Shown piece after piece: positions 23,900-33,325 of a DNA stretch of 37,186 nt. The position numbers and the translations under genes are program-made. Origin of the DNA: Eubacterium sp. (GTDB lineage: Bacteria > Bacillota > Clostridia > Lachnospirales > Lachnospiraceae); contig JALFIK010000024.1 of assembly GCA_022776205.1 (NCBI GenBank), forward strand, positions 1 through 37,186. The letters run 5' to 3'. The notes beneath the pieces are model-generated. The model made no database searches. It saw only the letters and a list, made by a program, of their open reading frames with translations, and was not told where the DNA came from. Within the stretch, counting starts at the first letter, position 1; every line of letters starts with the position of its first letter.

Positions 23900-26482
23900 A
23901 TGTATACACTCAATATAAACGGACAGGAAGTAAAGACGGAGAAGAAACAGTCTCTCCTTCGCTTTTTAAGGGATGAGATGCATCTTACTTCGGTAAAAGA
24001 CGGATGTAGTCAGGGTGCATGCGGTGCGTGTACAGTGATTATTGATGGACAGACCGTAAAGGCTTGTGTTCCGACGACAGATAAACTGGAAGGGAAGAAA
24101 ATTATTACTGTGGAAGGCCTCAGTGAATGGGAGGCGAAGGTATATACCTATGCTTACGGGGAAGCGGGTGCTGTCCAGTGTGGATTCTGTATCCCCGGCA
24201 TGGTCATGTGTACGAAAGCTCTTCTTGATAAAAATCCGGATCCGACGGAAGAAGAAATCAGATATGCTTTGCGGAATAATTATTGCCGTTGTACTGGTTA
24301 TGTGAAAATCATTGCCGCGGTGAAAATTGCTGCCGAAATCCGCCGGACCGGAGTGATTCCCGAAAAAGGGGACGATGACTGGAAAATCGGCTCCCGCGTG
24401 CACAGGATCGATGTGGAAGAAAAAGTACTCGGCTACGGAAAATATCCGGATGATTATTACATGGATGATATGTGCTATGGAGCTGTACTCCGGAGTAAAT
24501 ATCCAAGGGCCAGAGTCCTTTCCATTGATACTTCGGCAGCAAAGGAACTGCCGGGTGTGATTGATGTTTTTACCGCGGAGGATATTCCGGGAGAAAATAT
24601 GATCGGTCATTTAAAACACGACCAGTACACGATGGTGCCGGTGGGAAGTCTTACCCATTATCTCGGAGATGCCATTGCCCTGATTGCGGCAAGGGACATG
24701 GAAACTGCGGTGAAGGCAAAAAATAAAATTAAGGTGGAATATGAAGTTCTGCCTGCCGTTCACAACATTAAAGAAGCGGCGGCGGAGAATGCACCTCTTG
24801 TTTTTGAGGAGGATACTTCAAATGTACAAGCCCACAAATTTGTGAGCAGAGGGAATGCCACAGAGGCAATTGCCGGAGCAAAACATGTGATTACAAAACA
24901 TTTTGAAACACCATGGACCGAACATGCCTTTCTGGAACCGGAAGCAGTGGTATCATACATGGATGAAGATGGATATGTGAGAATCATTTCTACGGATCAG
25001 TCTGCCTACTGCACCATGAATGAGTGCTGCCGTGTTCTTGGTACGGATAAAGTCCGGGTTCAAAATGGTCTTGTCGGAGGCGGTTTTGGAGGGAAGGAAG
25101 ATATGACGGTGCAGCCTTATGCCGCGCTGATTACATATCTTACAGGACTTCCGTGTAAAGTTCGCCTCACGAGGGAGGAATCCCTTCTTGTACATCCGAA
25201 ACGCCATCATTTTGAGATGGATTTTACCATGGGATGTGATGAGAATGGAAAAATCATGGGAGTAAAAGCGAAAGTGGTTTCGGATACCGGTGCCTATGCT
25301 TCCCTTGGCGGACCGGTTCTTGAAAGGGCATGCACCCATGCGGCAGGCCCTTATGCTTATGAAAATTTTGAAATTGAGGGGGATGCATATTATACCAATA
25401 ATCCACCGGCGGGAGCCTTTCGTGGTTTTGGAGTGACCCAGACCTGTTTTGCCACAGAGACCCTTCTTAACATGATGGCAGATGAAATTGGAATTTCTCC
25501 GTGGGAAATCCGGTATCGAAATGCCATTCGTCCGGGCGGGGTTCTTCCAAACGGTCAGATTGTGGATGAGTCCACGGGGCTGGTAGAAACGCTTGAAGCT
25601 GTGAAAGAAGAATATGATGCGGCGGTTGCTGCCGGGAAACCGGTCGGCATTGCCTGTGCCATGAAAAATGCCGGTGTCGGCGTGGGAATTCCGGATTGGG
25701 GCCGGGTAAAACTGATTGTGGAAGAAGATAAGAAGCTCCATATTTATTCCGGAGCGTCCTGTATCGGCCAGGGGTTAGGAACGGTTCTTGTACAGATGGT
25801 TGTGACGAATACAGATTTAAAACGGGAGGATATTGTTTACGAGCGGAGTAATACATGGATTGCACCGGATTCGGGAACGACTTCCGGCTCCCGGCAGACA
25901 CTCATTACCGGGGAAGCCTGTCGACGGGCCTGCGAGAAACTTATGGAAGAAAAGAAAGATGGAAAGACGTTGGAAGACCTCATTGGACAGGAATTTTATG
26001 GGGATTACCTGGCAAAGACCGATCCTCTGGGAGCCGATGTACCAAATCCCGTTTCTCATGTGGCTTACGGATATGCGACACAGATGTGCATCCTAGATAA
26101 ACAGACCGGGAAAATTGAAAAAATTGTGGCAGCTCATGATGTAGGTAAGGCTGTAAATCCACTATCCTGCGAAGGACAGATTGAAGGTGGTGTTGTCATG
26201 TCCATGGGATATGCCTTAAGGGAACGGTATCCGATTGATGAGGATTGTAAGCCAATTGGAAAATATGGGGCTCTCGGCCTGTTTAGGGCAAACGAAGTTC
26301 CTGAGATTTGCCCAATTGTCATTGATAAACCGGGTCTTAAGGTAGCCTGCGGAGCGATTGGAATTGGAGAAATCACATCGATTCCGACGGCACCTGCTAT
26401 TACGGACGCATATTATCGGTGGGATGGGGAGAGACGATATTCTCTTCCAATCTCCGGCACTCCATATGAAAGGAAAAAATAA
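23900..26482 (+). CDS. xdhD: XdhD-like molybdenum hydroxylase, fused [2Fe-2S] and Mo-cofactor subunit
   Basis: The 860-residue protein fuses the two-cluster [2Fe-2S] subunit (1-155; ligands C36, C41, C44, C56 and C94, C97, C129, C131) to the molybdopterin subunit. The Mo part shows GGGFGGKE (about 393), GAFRGFG, and the catalytic glutamate E824 in GIGEITSIP. The family hydroxylates or reduces purines (xanthine dehydrogenase, purine hydroxylase). No FAD subunit is fused or nearby, so electrons must pass to another protein; YgfK and the adjacent ferredoxin are the obvious partners. Family relatives beside ssnA and ygfK often carry labile selenium at the active site, but no selD, yqeB or yqeC is in the window. 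Start follows a GGGGG-type SD. Confidence 0.92.
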   Translation: MYTLNINGQEVKTEKKQSLLRFLRDEMHLTSVKDGCSQGACGACTVIIDGQTVKACVPTTDKLEGKKIITVEGLSEWEAKVYTYAYGEAGAVQCGFCIPGMVMCTKALLDKNPDPTEEEIRYALRNNYCRCTGYVKIIAAVKIAAEIRRTGVIPEKGDDDWKIGSRVHRIDVEEKVLGYGKYPDDYYMDDMCYGAVLRSKYPRARVLSIDTSAAKELPGVIDVFTAEDIPGENMIGHLKHDQYTMVPVGSLTHYLGDAIALIAARDMETAVKAKNKIKVEYEVLPAVHNIKEAAAENAPLVFEEDTSNVQAHKFVSRGNATEAIAGAKHVITKHFETPWTEHAFLEPEAVVSYMDEDGYVRIISTDQSAYCTMNECCRVLGTDKVRVQNGLVGGGFGGKEDMTVQPYAALITYLTGLPCKVRLTREESLLVHPKRHHFEMDFTMGCDENGKIMGVKAKVVSDTGAYASLGGPVLERACTHAAGPYAYENFEIEGDAYYTNNPPAGAFRGFGVTQTCFATETLLNMMADEIGISPWEIRYRNAIRPGGVLPNGQIVDESTGLVETLEAVKEEYDAAVAAGKPVGIACAMKNAGVGVGIPDWGRVKLIVEEDKKLHIYSGASCIGQGLGTVLVQMVVTNTDLKREDIVYERSNTWIAPDSGTTSGSRQTLITGEACRRACEKLMEEKKDGKTLEDLIGQEFYGDYLAKTDPLGADVPNPVSHVAYGYATQMCILDKQTGKIEKIVAAHDVGKAVNPLSCEGQIEGGVVMSMGYALRERYPIDEDCKPIGKYGALGLFRANEVPEICPIVIDKPGLKVACGAIGIGEITSIPTAPAITDAYYRWDGERRYSLPISGTPYERKK

Positions 26483-26485
26483 GGT

Positions 26486-26962
26486 ATGGCATTTCAGAAA
26501 AAATTTCCTTACCGTTCCGCTTATGTTGCCTGTCAGGGCACCTGCCGGGATGGGCAGCAGCAGTGTGAATACGGATGTATCGGCTGTGAAAAATGTGTGG
26601 AAAACTGCAGATTCGATGCGATTTCCATTGGAGAAGGGGGAGTCGCCGTTATTGATTCGGAAACATGTATCGCCTGCGGAAAATGTGTCAGAGTTTGTCC
26701 ACAGCAGATTATTCATATCCATGAATGTGGTAATTTTATCGTTGTAAAATGTTCGAATAAAGAAAAAGGGAAAGCAGCAAAAGATGTCTGTTCCTCAAGT
26801 TGTATTGGCTGTGGAATGTGTGAAAAAACCTGTACTGCCCAGGCAGTCCGGGTGATTGAAAACTGTGCTGTTATCCGGGAGGACGAATGCTTAAGCTGTG
26901 GCATGTGCGTGGTCAAATGTCCACGGAATGCCATTGTGGATACGAGAGGAATTATTTATTAA
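26486..26962 (+). CDS. Polyferredoxin with four [4Fe-4S] motifs (RnfB-like)
   Basis: The 158-residue protein has four complete CxxCxxCxxxC motifs at residues 31-41, 61-71, 106-116 and 135-145, plus extra cysteines at 16, 20 and 27. The opening FPYRSAYVACQGTC and CEYGCIGCEKCVENC resemble the ferredoxin part of RnfB. No membrane anchor is present. Its ATG is 3 bp after the XdhD stop codon, with the SD inside the end of that gene, so it is co-translated. The likely job is to carry electrons between the molybdenum hydroxylase and YgfK or the cell's ferredoxin pool. It is the last gene before a strong terminator. Confidence 0.9.
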   Translation: MAFQKKFPYRSAYVACQGTCRDGQQQCEYGCIGCEKCVENCRFDAISIGEGGVAVIDSETCIACGKCVRVCPQQIIHIHECGNFIVVKCSNKEKGKAAKDVCSSSCIGCGMCEKTCTAQAVRVIENCAVIREDECLSCGMCVVKCPRNAIVDTRGIIY

Positions 26963-26967
26963 GAGAG

Positions 26968-27013
26968 AAGTACAGAACAAATATTCGGATTTGTTCTGTA
27001 CTTTCTTTTTTTC
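26968..27013 (+). terminator. Terminator ending the permease-ssnA-ygfK-xdhD-ferredoxin operon
   Basis: A 15-bp perfect stem (26968-26982 with 26989-27003), a six-base loop, then TCTTTTTTTC. Confidence 0.92.
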
Positions 27014-27019
27014 TTCTGA

Positions 27020-27025
27020 TATAAT
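27020..27025 (+). promoter_or_regulatory. -10 element of a likely uvrB promoter
   Basis: Perfect TATAAT 54 bp before uvrB. The -35 at the usual distance (near 26997) is poor and lies inside the terminator stem. I see no convincing LexA/DinR box. Confidence 0.4.
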
Positions 27026-27078
27026 GTGGAAAGAACGGAGAGAATAGGAAAGCATACAAAAACAGGGAGGACCTGCAG

Positions 27079-29073
27079 ATGGATCATTTTGAACTAGTAT
27101 CCCCTTATGAGCCAACCGGTGATCAGCCACAGGCCATCGAGCAGCTGGTGAGGGGATTTAAAGAAGGCAATCAGTTTCAGACCCTTCTCGGAGTAACGGG
27201 GTCGGGAAAGACATTTACTATGGCGAATGTAATTGCACAGCTGAATAAGCCGACGCTGATTCTTGCCCATAATAAAACACTGGCAGCACAGCTGTACAGT
27301 GAGTTCAGGGCTTTTTTCCCTCACAATGCCGTGGAGTATTTCGTGAGCTATTATGATTATTATCAGCCGGAAGCTTATGTACCTTCGACGGATACTTATA
27401 TTGAGAAAGATTCCTCGATTAATGATGAGATTGATAAACTCCGCCACAGTGCGACAGCGGCACTCATTGAGCGGAAAGATGTCATTGTGGTTTCCTCTGT
27501 ATCCTGCATTTACGGAATCGGAAGCAAGAAAGAATATGAAGAGATGATGATCTCTCTGCGTCCGGGCATGGAGATTGACAGGGATGAGGTTGTGAGACGC
27601 CTGATTGATATACAGTATGTACGCAACGAACTGGATTTTAAGAGAGGGAGTTTCCGTGTGCGCGGTGATGTGCTCGAGGTGGTTCCCGTATCTACCTTTG
27701 AAGATGCGATCCATATCGAATTTTTTGGAGACGAGATTGACCGGATCACGCAGGTGGATGTTCTTACCGGGGAGATTAAGGCGAGCCTTAATTTTGCAGT
27801 GATCTTCCCTGCCTCCCATTATGTGGTTCCGCAGGAACAGATTGAACGTGCGGTTGTTGGAATCAAAGAGGAACTGGAAGAGAGGGTATCCTGGTTTAAG
27901 GAGCATGATAAATTACTCGAAGCCCAGAGAATCTCCGAGAGGACGAATTTTGATATGGAGATGTTAAAAGAGACAGGTTTTTGCTCCGGAATTGAGAATT
28001 ATTCCAGACATCTTACCGGACTTGAGGCGGGGAAACCTCCGTATACCCTTATTGACTTCTTCGGGGATGATTTCTTTATGATCATCGATGAGTCTCATAT
28101 TACCATTCCCCAGGTGAGAGGAATGTATGCCGGAGACCGGTCGAGGAAGCAGACGCTGGTGGATTACGGTTTTCGGCTTCCATCTGCTCTGGATAACCGT
28201 CCCCTTAATTTTTCTGAGTTTGAAGAGAAAATTGATCAGATGCTTTTCGTTTCCGCCACACCGAATATTTATGAGAAAGAACATGAGATGCTCCGGGCAG
28301 AGCAGATTATCCGGCCTACGGGTCTGCTGGACCCTCCGATTGATGTTCGGCCGGTGGAAGGACAGATTGATGATCTGATTAGTGAGATCAATAAAGAGGT
28401 GGCGAAGAAAAATAAAGTGCTCGTCACTACTCTGACAAAAAGAATGGCAGAAGATCTCACCTCATATATGAAAGAACTTGATATCCGGGTGAAGTATCTT
28501 CATTCTGACATTGATACATTAGAGCGGGTGGAAATCGTCCGGGATCTTCGGATGGGCGTTTTTGATGTGTTAGTCGGAATTAACCTGTTAAGAGAAGGAC
28601 TCGACATCCCGGAAGTAACACTGATTGCCATTTTAGATGCGGACAAGGAAGGATTTCTTCGTTCCGAAACCTCCCTGGTTCAGACCGTCGGAAGGGCGGC
28701 ACGGAATGTGGATGGGCATGTTATCATGTATGCCGACACAATTACCGATTCTATGAAGGCCGCCATTACGGAGACGAACCGTCGTCGGGAGATTCAGATG
28801 GCATACAACAGGGAACATGGTATCACACCGACGACCATAAAGAAAGAAATCAGGGATGTGATCACCATTGTCAATGAAGAGGATTCGAAGAAGACAGGTG
28901 ACGGACTTTCGAAGGATGTGGAATCCATGAACAAAAAAGAGCTGAAAGAGGAAATTGCCCGTCTTACGAAGAAGATGGAAAGGGCGGCAGCAGAGCTTAA
29001 CTTTGAGGATGCAGCTGCTTACAGGGATGAACTTAAAAAATATAAGATTGCCCTTCGGGACTATGACAGATAG
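27079..29073 (+). CDS. uvrB: Excinuclease ABC subunit B
   Basis: The 664-residue protein is complete. It has Walker A GVTGSGKTFTMAN (about 39-50), the beta-hairpin segment VSYYDYYQPEAYVPSTDTYIEKD, the DESH helicase box, the RSETSLVQTVGRAARN motif, and a C-terminal UVR domain (about 625-660) for UvrC/UvrA contact. UvrB loads onto damaged DNA with UvrA and guides UvrC incision in nucleotide excision repair. GGGAGGA precedes the ATG, and uvrA follows after 32 bp. Confidence 0.98.
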   Translation: MDHFELVSPYEPTGDQPQAIEQLVRGFKEGNQFQTLLGVTGSGKTFTMANVIAQLNKPTLILAHNKTLAAQLYSEFRAFFPHNAVEYFVSYYDYYQPEAYVPSTDTYIEKDSSINDEIDKLRHSATAALIERKDVIVVSSVSCIYGIGSKKEYEEMMISLRPGMEIDRDEVVRRLIDIQYVRNELDFKRGSFRVRGDVLEVVPVSTFEDAIHIEFFGDEIDRITQVDVLTGEIKASLNFAVIFPASHYVVPQEQIERAVVGIKEELEERVSWFKEHDKLLEAQRISERTNFDMEMLKETGFCSGIENYSRHLTGLEAGKPPYTLIDFFGDDFFMIIDESHITIPQVRGMYAGDRSRKQTLVDYGFRLPSALDNRPLNFSEFEEKIDQMLFVSATPNIYEKEHEMLRAEQIIRPTGLLDPPIDVRPVEGQIDDLISEINKEVAKKNKVLVTTLTKRMAEDLTSYMKELDIRVKYLHSDIDTLERVEIVRDLRMGVFDVLVGINLLREGLDIPEVTLIAILDADKEGFLRSETSLVQTVGRAARNVDGHVIMYADTITDSMKAAITETNRRREIQMAYNREHGITPTTIKKEIRDVITIVNEEDSKKTGDGLSKDVESMNKKELKEEIARLTKKMERAAAELNFEDAAAYRDELKKYKIALRDYDR

Positions 29074-29105
29074 AGTTAGCAGATAAGGAGATTACAGGAG
29101 GGATT

Positions 29106-31940
29106 ATGAGCGAAAAAAAAGAGTATATTCGCATTCGCGGAGCTCGCGAACATAACCTTAAGAATATAGATATTGATATACCGAGAAACCAGTTTGTTGT
29201 TCTCACCGGACTTTCCGGCTCAGGGAAATCGTCCCTGGCTTTTGATACAATTTATGCGGAAGGCCAGAGACGGTATATGGAATCTCTGTCTTCCTATGCA
29301 AGACAGTTTTTGGGTCAGATGGAAAAGCCGGATGTGGATGATATCCAGGGACTTTCTCCGGCAATTTCCATTGATCAGAAATCCACGAACCGAAATCCAC
29401 GTTCCACAGTGGGAACTGTGACGGAAATTTACGATTATCTTCGTCTTTTATATGCCAGAGTCGGTATTCCCCACTGTCCGAAATGCGGGAAGGTCATTGC
29501 GAAACAGACAGTAGACCAGATTGTGGATATTCTGATGACACTGCCGGAACGAACAAAGATCCAGCTGCTGGCACCGATTGTCCGGGGAAGAAAAGGCGAG
29601 CATGTAAAAATTTTAAAAGATGCAAAACGGAGCGGATATGTGCGCGCACGCATCGATGGGAATCTTTATGATCTTTCTGAAGAAATTAAACTGGAAAAAA
29701 ATAAAAAGCATAATATTGAGATTATAGTGGATCGTCTGATGATCAGGGAAGGAATCGAGAATCGACTGACCGATTCCATTGAGACGGTGATGCGTCTTTC
29801 CGGGGGGCTTTTGATTGTAGATGTTGTCGGGGGACAACCAATGAATTTCAGTCAGAGTTTTTCCTGCCCGGACTGTGGAATCAGTATTGATGAGATTGAG
29901 CCGAGAAGTTTCTCTTTTAATAATCCCTTTGGTGCCTGCCCGGTCTGTCATGGTCTGGGATTCCAGATGGAATTTGATATCGATCTGATGATTCCCGATA
30001 AGACAAAGAGTATTGCAGAAGGGGCGATTGTCGTTACCGGATGGCAATCGTCTACCGATTCGAACAGCTATACAAGGGCGATTCTTGATGCACTGGCAAA
30101 GGAATATCATTTTGACCTCAACACACCGTTTTGCGAGCTTTCTCCGGAAATTCAGCACATGCTTATTCACGGAACCGATGGCCGGGAAGTCAAGGTATAT
30201 TACAAAGGACGCCGGGGAGAAGGAGTCTATGATGTGGCTTTTGAAGGAATCCTCAATAATGTCCGCCGGCGCTATCGGGAGAATCATTCTGACCGTCAGA
30301 GGGCGGAATATGAGAATTTTATGACAGTGACTCCGTGTGATGCCTGCCACGGGCAGCGTCTGAAACCCGAATCCCTTGCGGTAACTGTGGGAGAATACAA
30401 TATTTCTGAATTGACTTCCCTGTCTGTGAAACGGCTTCTGACTTACTTTAACGAACTGAAACTATCGGATCGGCAGATGCTCATTGGCAGGCAGGTTCTG
30501 CGGGAGATCCAGGGAAGAATCGGATTTTTAAATGATGTGGGTCTTGACTATTTAAGCCTGTCCCAGCCTACAGCAACCTTATCCGGCGGGGAGGCTCAGA
30601 GAATCCGTCTTGCTACCCAGATTGGCTCGGGACTGGTGGGCGTTGCCTATATTCTGGATGAGCCAAGTATTGGCCTTCACCAGAGAGACAATGATAAACT
30701 GATCTCAGCCTTGAAGCGGCTTCGTGATCTGGGGAATTCGCTGATTGTTGTGGAGCATGATGAGGATACCATGCGGGAAGCAGACTGTATCGTGGACATT
30801 GGACCGCGGGCGGGCGAAAATGGCGGCCGGGTCGTTGCCATGGGAACTGCGGAAGAATTAATGAAAAATCCTGATTCCATCACAGGGGCATATCTAAGCG
30901 GGAAAATGAGAATTCCCGTACCGGATTCCAGAAGAAAACCGCAGGGATTTCTTACGCTAAAGGGAGCCCGGGAAAACAATTTAAAAAATATTGATGTGAA
31001 ATTTCCCCTGGGTGTTTTTACCTGTGTGACCGGTGTTTCCGGTTCAGGAAAAAGCTCTCTGGTCAATGAGATTCTTTATAAAAAGCTGGCCTGTGTTCTC
31101 AACCGGGCAAGAATTAAGCCGGGGCTTCATAAGGAAATTCTTGGAGCAGATCAGCTTGATAAGATCATTAATATCGATCAGTCTCCTATCGGGAGAACAC
31201 CGCGATCCAATCCGGCTACCTATACAGGGGTTTTTGACTATATCAGGGAACTATTTGCCATGACAAAAGATGCCAAAGCCCGCGGATATGATAAGGGACG
31301 GTTCAGTTTTAACAAGAAGGGCGGACGGTGTGAAGCCTGCTCCGGCGATGGCATTTTAAAAATTGAAATGCAGTTTCTTCCGGATGTTTATGTTCCCTGT
31401 GAGGTGTGTCATGGAAAACGTTATAACCGGGAAACCCTGGAAGTGAAATATAAAGGAAAAAACATTTTCGAAGTTCTTGACATGACAGTGGAAGAAGCCT
31501 GTGAGTTCTTTGACAGTGTGCCTTCGATCAGGAGAAAAATTGAGACACTCCGGGATGTGGGCCTGTCTTATATCAAACTGGGACAGCCATCGACAACCCT
31601 GTCCGGCGGAGAGGCCCAGAGAGTGAAACTTGCCACGGAACTGAGCCGTCAGAGCACCGGGAAAACCATTTATGTTCTCGATGAGCCGACGACCGGACTT
31701 CATTTTGATGATGTGAGCAAACTGGTAGAGATTTTGCAGCGCCTTACGGAAGGAGGAAATACGGTTGTCGTCATTGAGCACAACCTGGAAGTAATCAAAA
31801 CAGCAGATTATATTATCGACATGGGACCGGAAGGCGGAGAAGGAGGAGGCACCGTTGTCACCTGCGGTACTCCGGAAGAAGTGGCAGAAATACCGGAATC
31901 CTATACGGGAAAATATCTTAGAAAATATCTTAGAAAATAA
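29106..31940 (+). CDS. uvrA: Excinuclease ABC subunit A
   Basis: The 944-residue protein is full length. It has two ABC modules: Walker A sequences GLSGSGKSSLA and GVSGSGKSSLV, two ATPase signatures in LSGGEAQRIRLA and LSGGEAQRVKLA, and the zinc-binding CxxC pairs (CPDCGISIDE... CPVCHG and CEACSGDG... CEVCHGKR). It scans DNA for damage as a dimer and recruits UvrB. The last codons contain a 12-bp tandem duplication (31911-31934) that repeats four residues, KYLR, just before the stop. AGGAGG precedes the ATG. Confidence 0.98.
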   Translation: MSEKKEYIRIRGAREHNLKNIDIDIPRNQFVVLTGLSGSGKSSLAFDTIYAEGQRRYMESLSSYARQFLGQMEKPDVDDIQGLSPAISIDQKSTNRNPRSTVGTVTEIYDYLRLLYARVGIPHCPKCGKVIAKQTVDQIVDILMTLPERTKIQLLAPIVRGRKGEHVKILKDAKRSGYVRARIDGNLYDLSEEIKLEKNKKHNIEIIVDRLMIREGIENRLTDSIETVMRLSGGLLIVDVVGGQPMNFSQSFSCPDCGISIDEIEPRSFSFNNPFGACPVCHGLGFQMEFDIDLMIPDKTKSIAEGAIVVTGWQSSTDSNSYTRAILDALAKEYHFDLNTPFCELSPEIQHMLIHGTDGREVKVYYKGRRGEGVYDVAFEGILNNVRRRYRENHSDRQRAEYENFMTVTPCDACHGQRLKPESLAVTVGEYNISELTSLSVKRLLTYFNELKLSDRQMLIGRQVLREIQGRIGFLNDVGLDYLSLSQPTATLSGGEAQRIRLATQIGSGLVGVAYILDEPSIGLHQRDNDKLISALKRLRDLGNSLIVVEHDEDTMREADCIVDIGPRAGENGGRVVAMGTAEELMKNPDSITGAYLSGKMRIPVPDSRRKPQGFLTLKGARENNLKNIDVKFPLGVFTCVTGVSGSGKSSLVNEILYKKLACVLNRARIKPGLHKEILGADQLDKIINIDQSPIGRTPRSNPATYTGVFDYIRELFAMTKDAKARGYDKGRFSFNKKGGRCEACSGDGILKIEMQFLPDVYVPCEVCHGKRYNRETLEVKYKGKNIFEVLDMTVEEACEFFDSVPSIRRKIETLRDVGLSYIKLGQPSTTLSGGEAQRVKLATELSRQSTGKTIYVLDEPTTGLHFDDVSKLVEILQRLTEGGNTVVVIEHNLEVIKTADYIIDMGPEGGEGGGTVVTCGTPEEVAEIPESYTGKYLRKYLRK

Positions 31941-31955
31941 AGAAGGGAGAAGAAT

Positions 31956-33242
31956 TTGGAAGAAAAAACAAAGGCATTACTAGTCGGAGTGAATCTAAAC
32001 AATGATCCGGAATTTGAGACAGCTCTTGCAGAGCTTGAAAGTCTCGCAAAGGCCTGTGACATGGAAGTGATTGGTGTGGAAACCCAGAATGTCAGTCAGA
32101 TTAACACCGGAGTCTATGTGGGAACCGGACGGGTAGAAGAGATTAAGGCAGTTGCTCATATGCTTGGAGCCGAAGTCGTCATTTTTGATAACACTCTCTC
32201 ACCCATGCAGCTTCGCAACCTGAAAGATATTATAGAACGACCGATTCTGGACCGGACCCATTTGATTCTGCAGATTTTTTCCTCCAGAGCAAAAACACGG
32301 GAGGCACAAATTCAGGTGGAGACGGCACGACTGGAATACGAACTACCCCGTCTGACAGGAATGGGAGAGATCCTGAGCCGTCAGGGTGGGGGCAGTGGAG
32401 GTCTTTCAAATAAGGGGGCCGGTGAGAAAAAACTGGAACTTGATAAAAGAAAAATACGTCACCGTATCAGTGAACTGAAAAAAGAACTTCGGGAAGTAGA
32501 AAAAAACCGGGACACCCAGCGAAAACGTCGACTGACTCAGGGAATCCCCCAGGTTGCCCTGGTCGGCTACACCAATGCGGGTAAATCGACTTTGATGAAT
32601 GCATTTCTCGATCGTTATGAGCAAAAGGAAGAGAAAAAAGTAATGGTGAAAGACATGCTTTTTGCTACGCTAGATACGACGGTGCGAAAAATCCATCTGC
32701 CGGATAAAAGAGAGTTCCTTCTTTCCGACACGGTCGGTTTTATTAATAAGCTGCCCCATAACCTGGTCCAGGCATTTCATTCCACACTGGAAGAAGTAAA
32801 ATATGCGAATCTTCTTCTGGAAGTTGTCGATTTTTCCGATGAACATTACTTAGAGCATATGGAGGTAACCAGACAGACGTTAAAAGAACTTGAGGCAGAT
32901 CAGATTCCGTGTATCCATGTCTTTAATAAATGTGATCTGGCAAGAGAAAAAGGAAGAGAGGATGTTCCGGAAACTTTACCGAAAGTGGGAAAGGATACCA
33001 TCTACATGGCAGCCGGCCGGCAAATCGGCCTTGATGAGTTAGTCTCCCTGATCAGCCGGAATATTTTTCAGGACTATGTGGACTGCGTCATGCTCATTCC
33101 GTATACGGAAGGTTCCCTTGTATCCTATTTTAACGAAAATGCAACCGTAACAAAGACAGAGTATTTAGAAGAAGGGACAAAATTAACAATGAACTGTCTC
33201 CTCAAAGATTTAAAAAAATACAAACAATATGTCCTGATCTAA
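31956..33242 (+). CDS. hflX: GTPase HflX
   Basis: The 428-residue protein has the HflX N-terminal domain (GVNLNNDPEFETALAELESL), the glycine-rich linker GGGSGGLSNKGAGEKKLELD, and the G domain with G1 GYTNAGKST, G3 DTVGF and G4 NKCD. HflX is a ribosome-splitting GTPase that rescues stalled ribosomes under stress. It starts with TTG at 31956; SD AAGGGAG lies at a proper distance and no ATG fits the conserved N-terminus. It is 15 bp after uvrA and probably read from the same promoter. Confidence 0.96.
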   Translation: MEEKTKALLVGVNLNNDPEFETALAELESLAKACDMEVIGVETQNVSQINTGVYVGTGRVEEIKAVAHMLGAEVVIFDNTLSPMQLRNLKDIIERPILDRTHLILQIFSSRAKTREAQIQVETARLEYELPRLTGMGEILSRQGGGSGGLSNKGAGEKKLELDKRKIRHRISELKKELREVEKNRDTQRKRRLTQGIPQVALVGYTNAGKSTLMNAFLDRYEQKEEKKVMVKDMLFATLDTTVRKIHLPDKREFLLSDTVGFINKLPHNLVQAFHSTLEEVKYANLLLEVVDFSDEHYLEHMEVTRQTLKELEADQIPCIHVFNKCDLAREKGREDVPETLPKVGKDTIYMAAGRQIGLDELVSLISRNIFQDYVDCVMLIPYTEGSLVSYFNENATVTKTEYLEEGTKLTMNCLLKDLKKYKQYVLI

Positions 33243-33246
33243 AAAA

Positions 33247-33325
33247 CTGCCGGAAAAGATTCTGGCAGGTCAGACTATAGAAAAAGTCGGTGCCGGAGAT
33301 TTTCTCTGGCACCGACTTTTTTACT
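33247..33325. terminator. Tandem hairpins; bidirectional terminator between hflX and the ABC permease gene
   Basis: First hairpin CTGCCGGAA (33247-33255) with TTCTGGCAG (33260-33268). Second, much longer: 33281-33299 with 33303-33321, A-run before and T-run after, so it acts in both directions. The stop codon of the minus-strand permease lies right at its edge. Confidence 0.88.
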
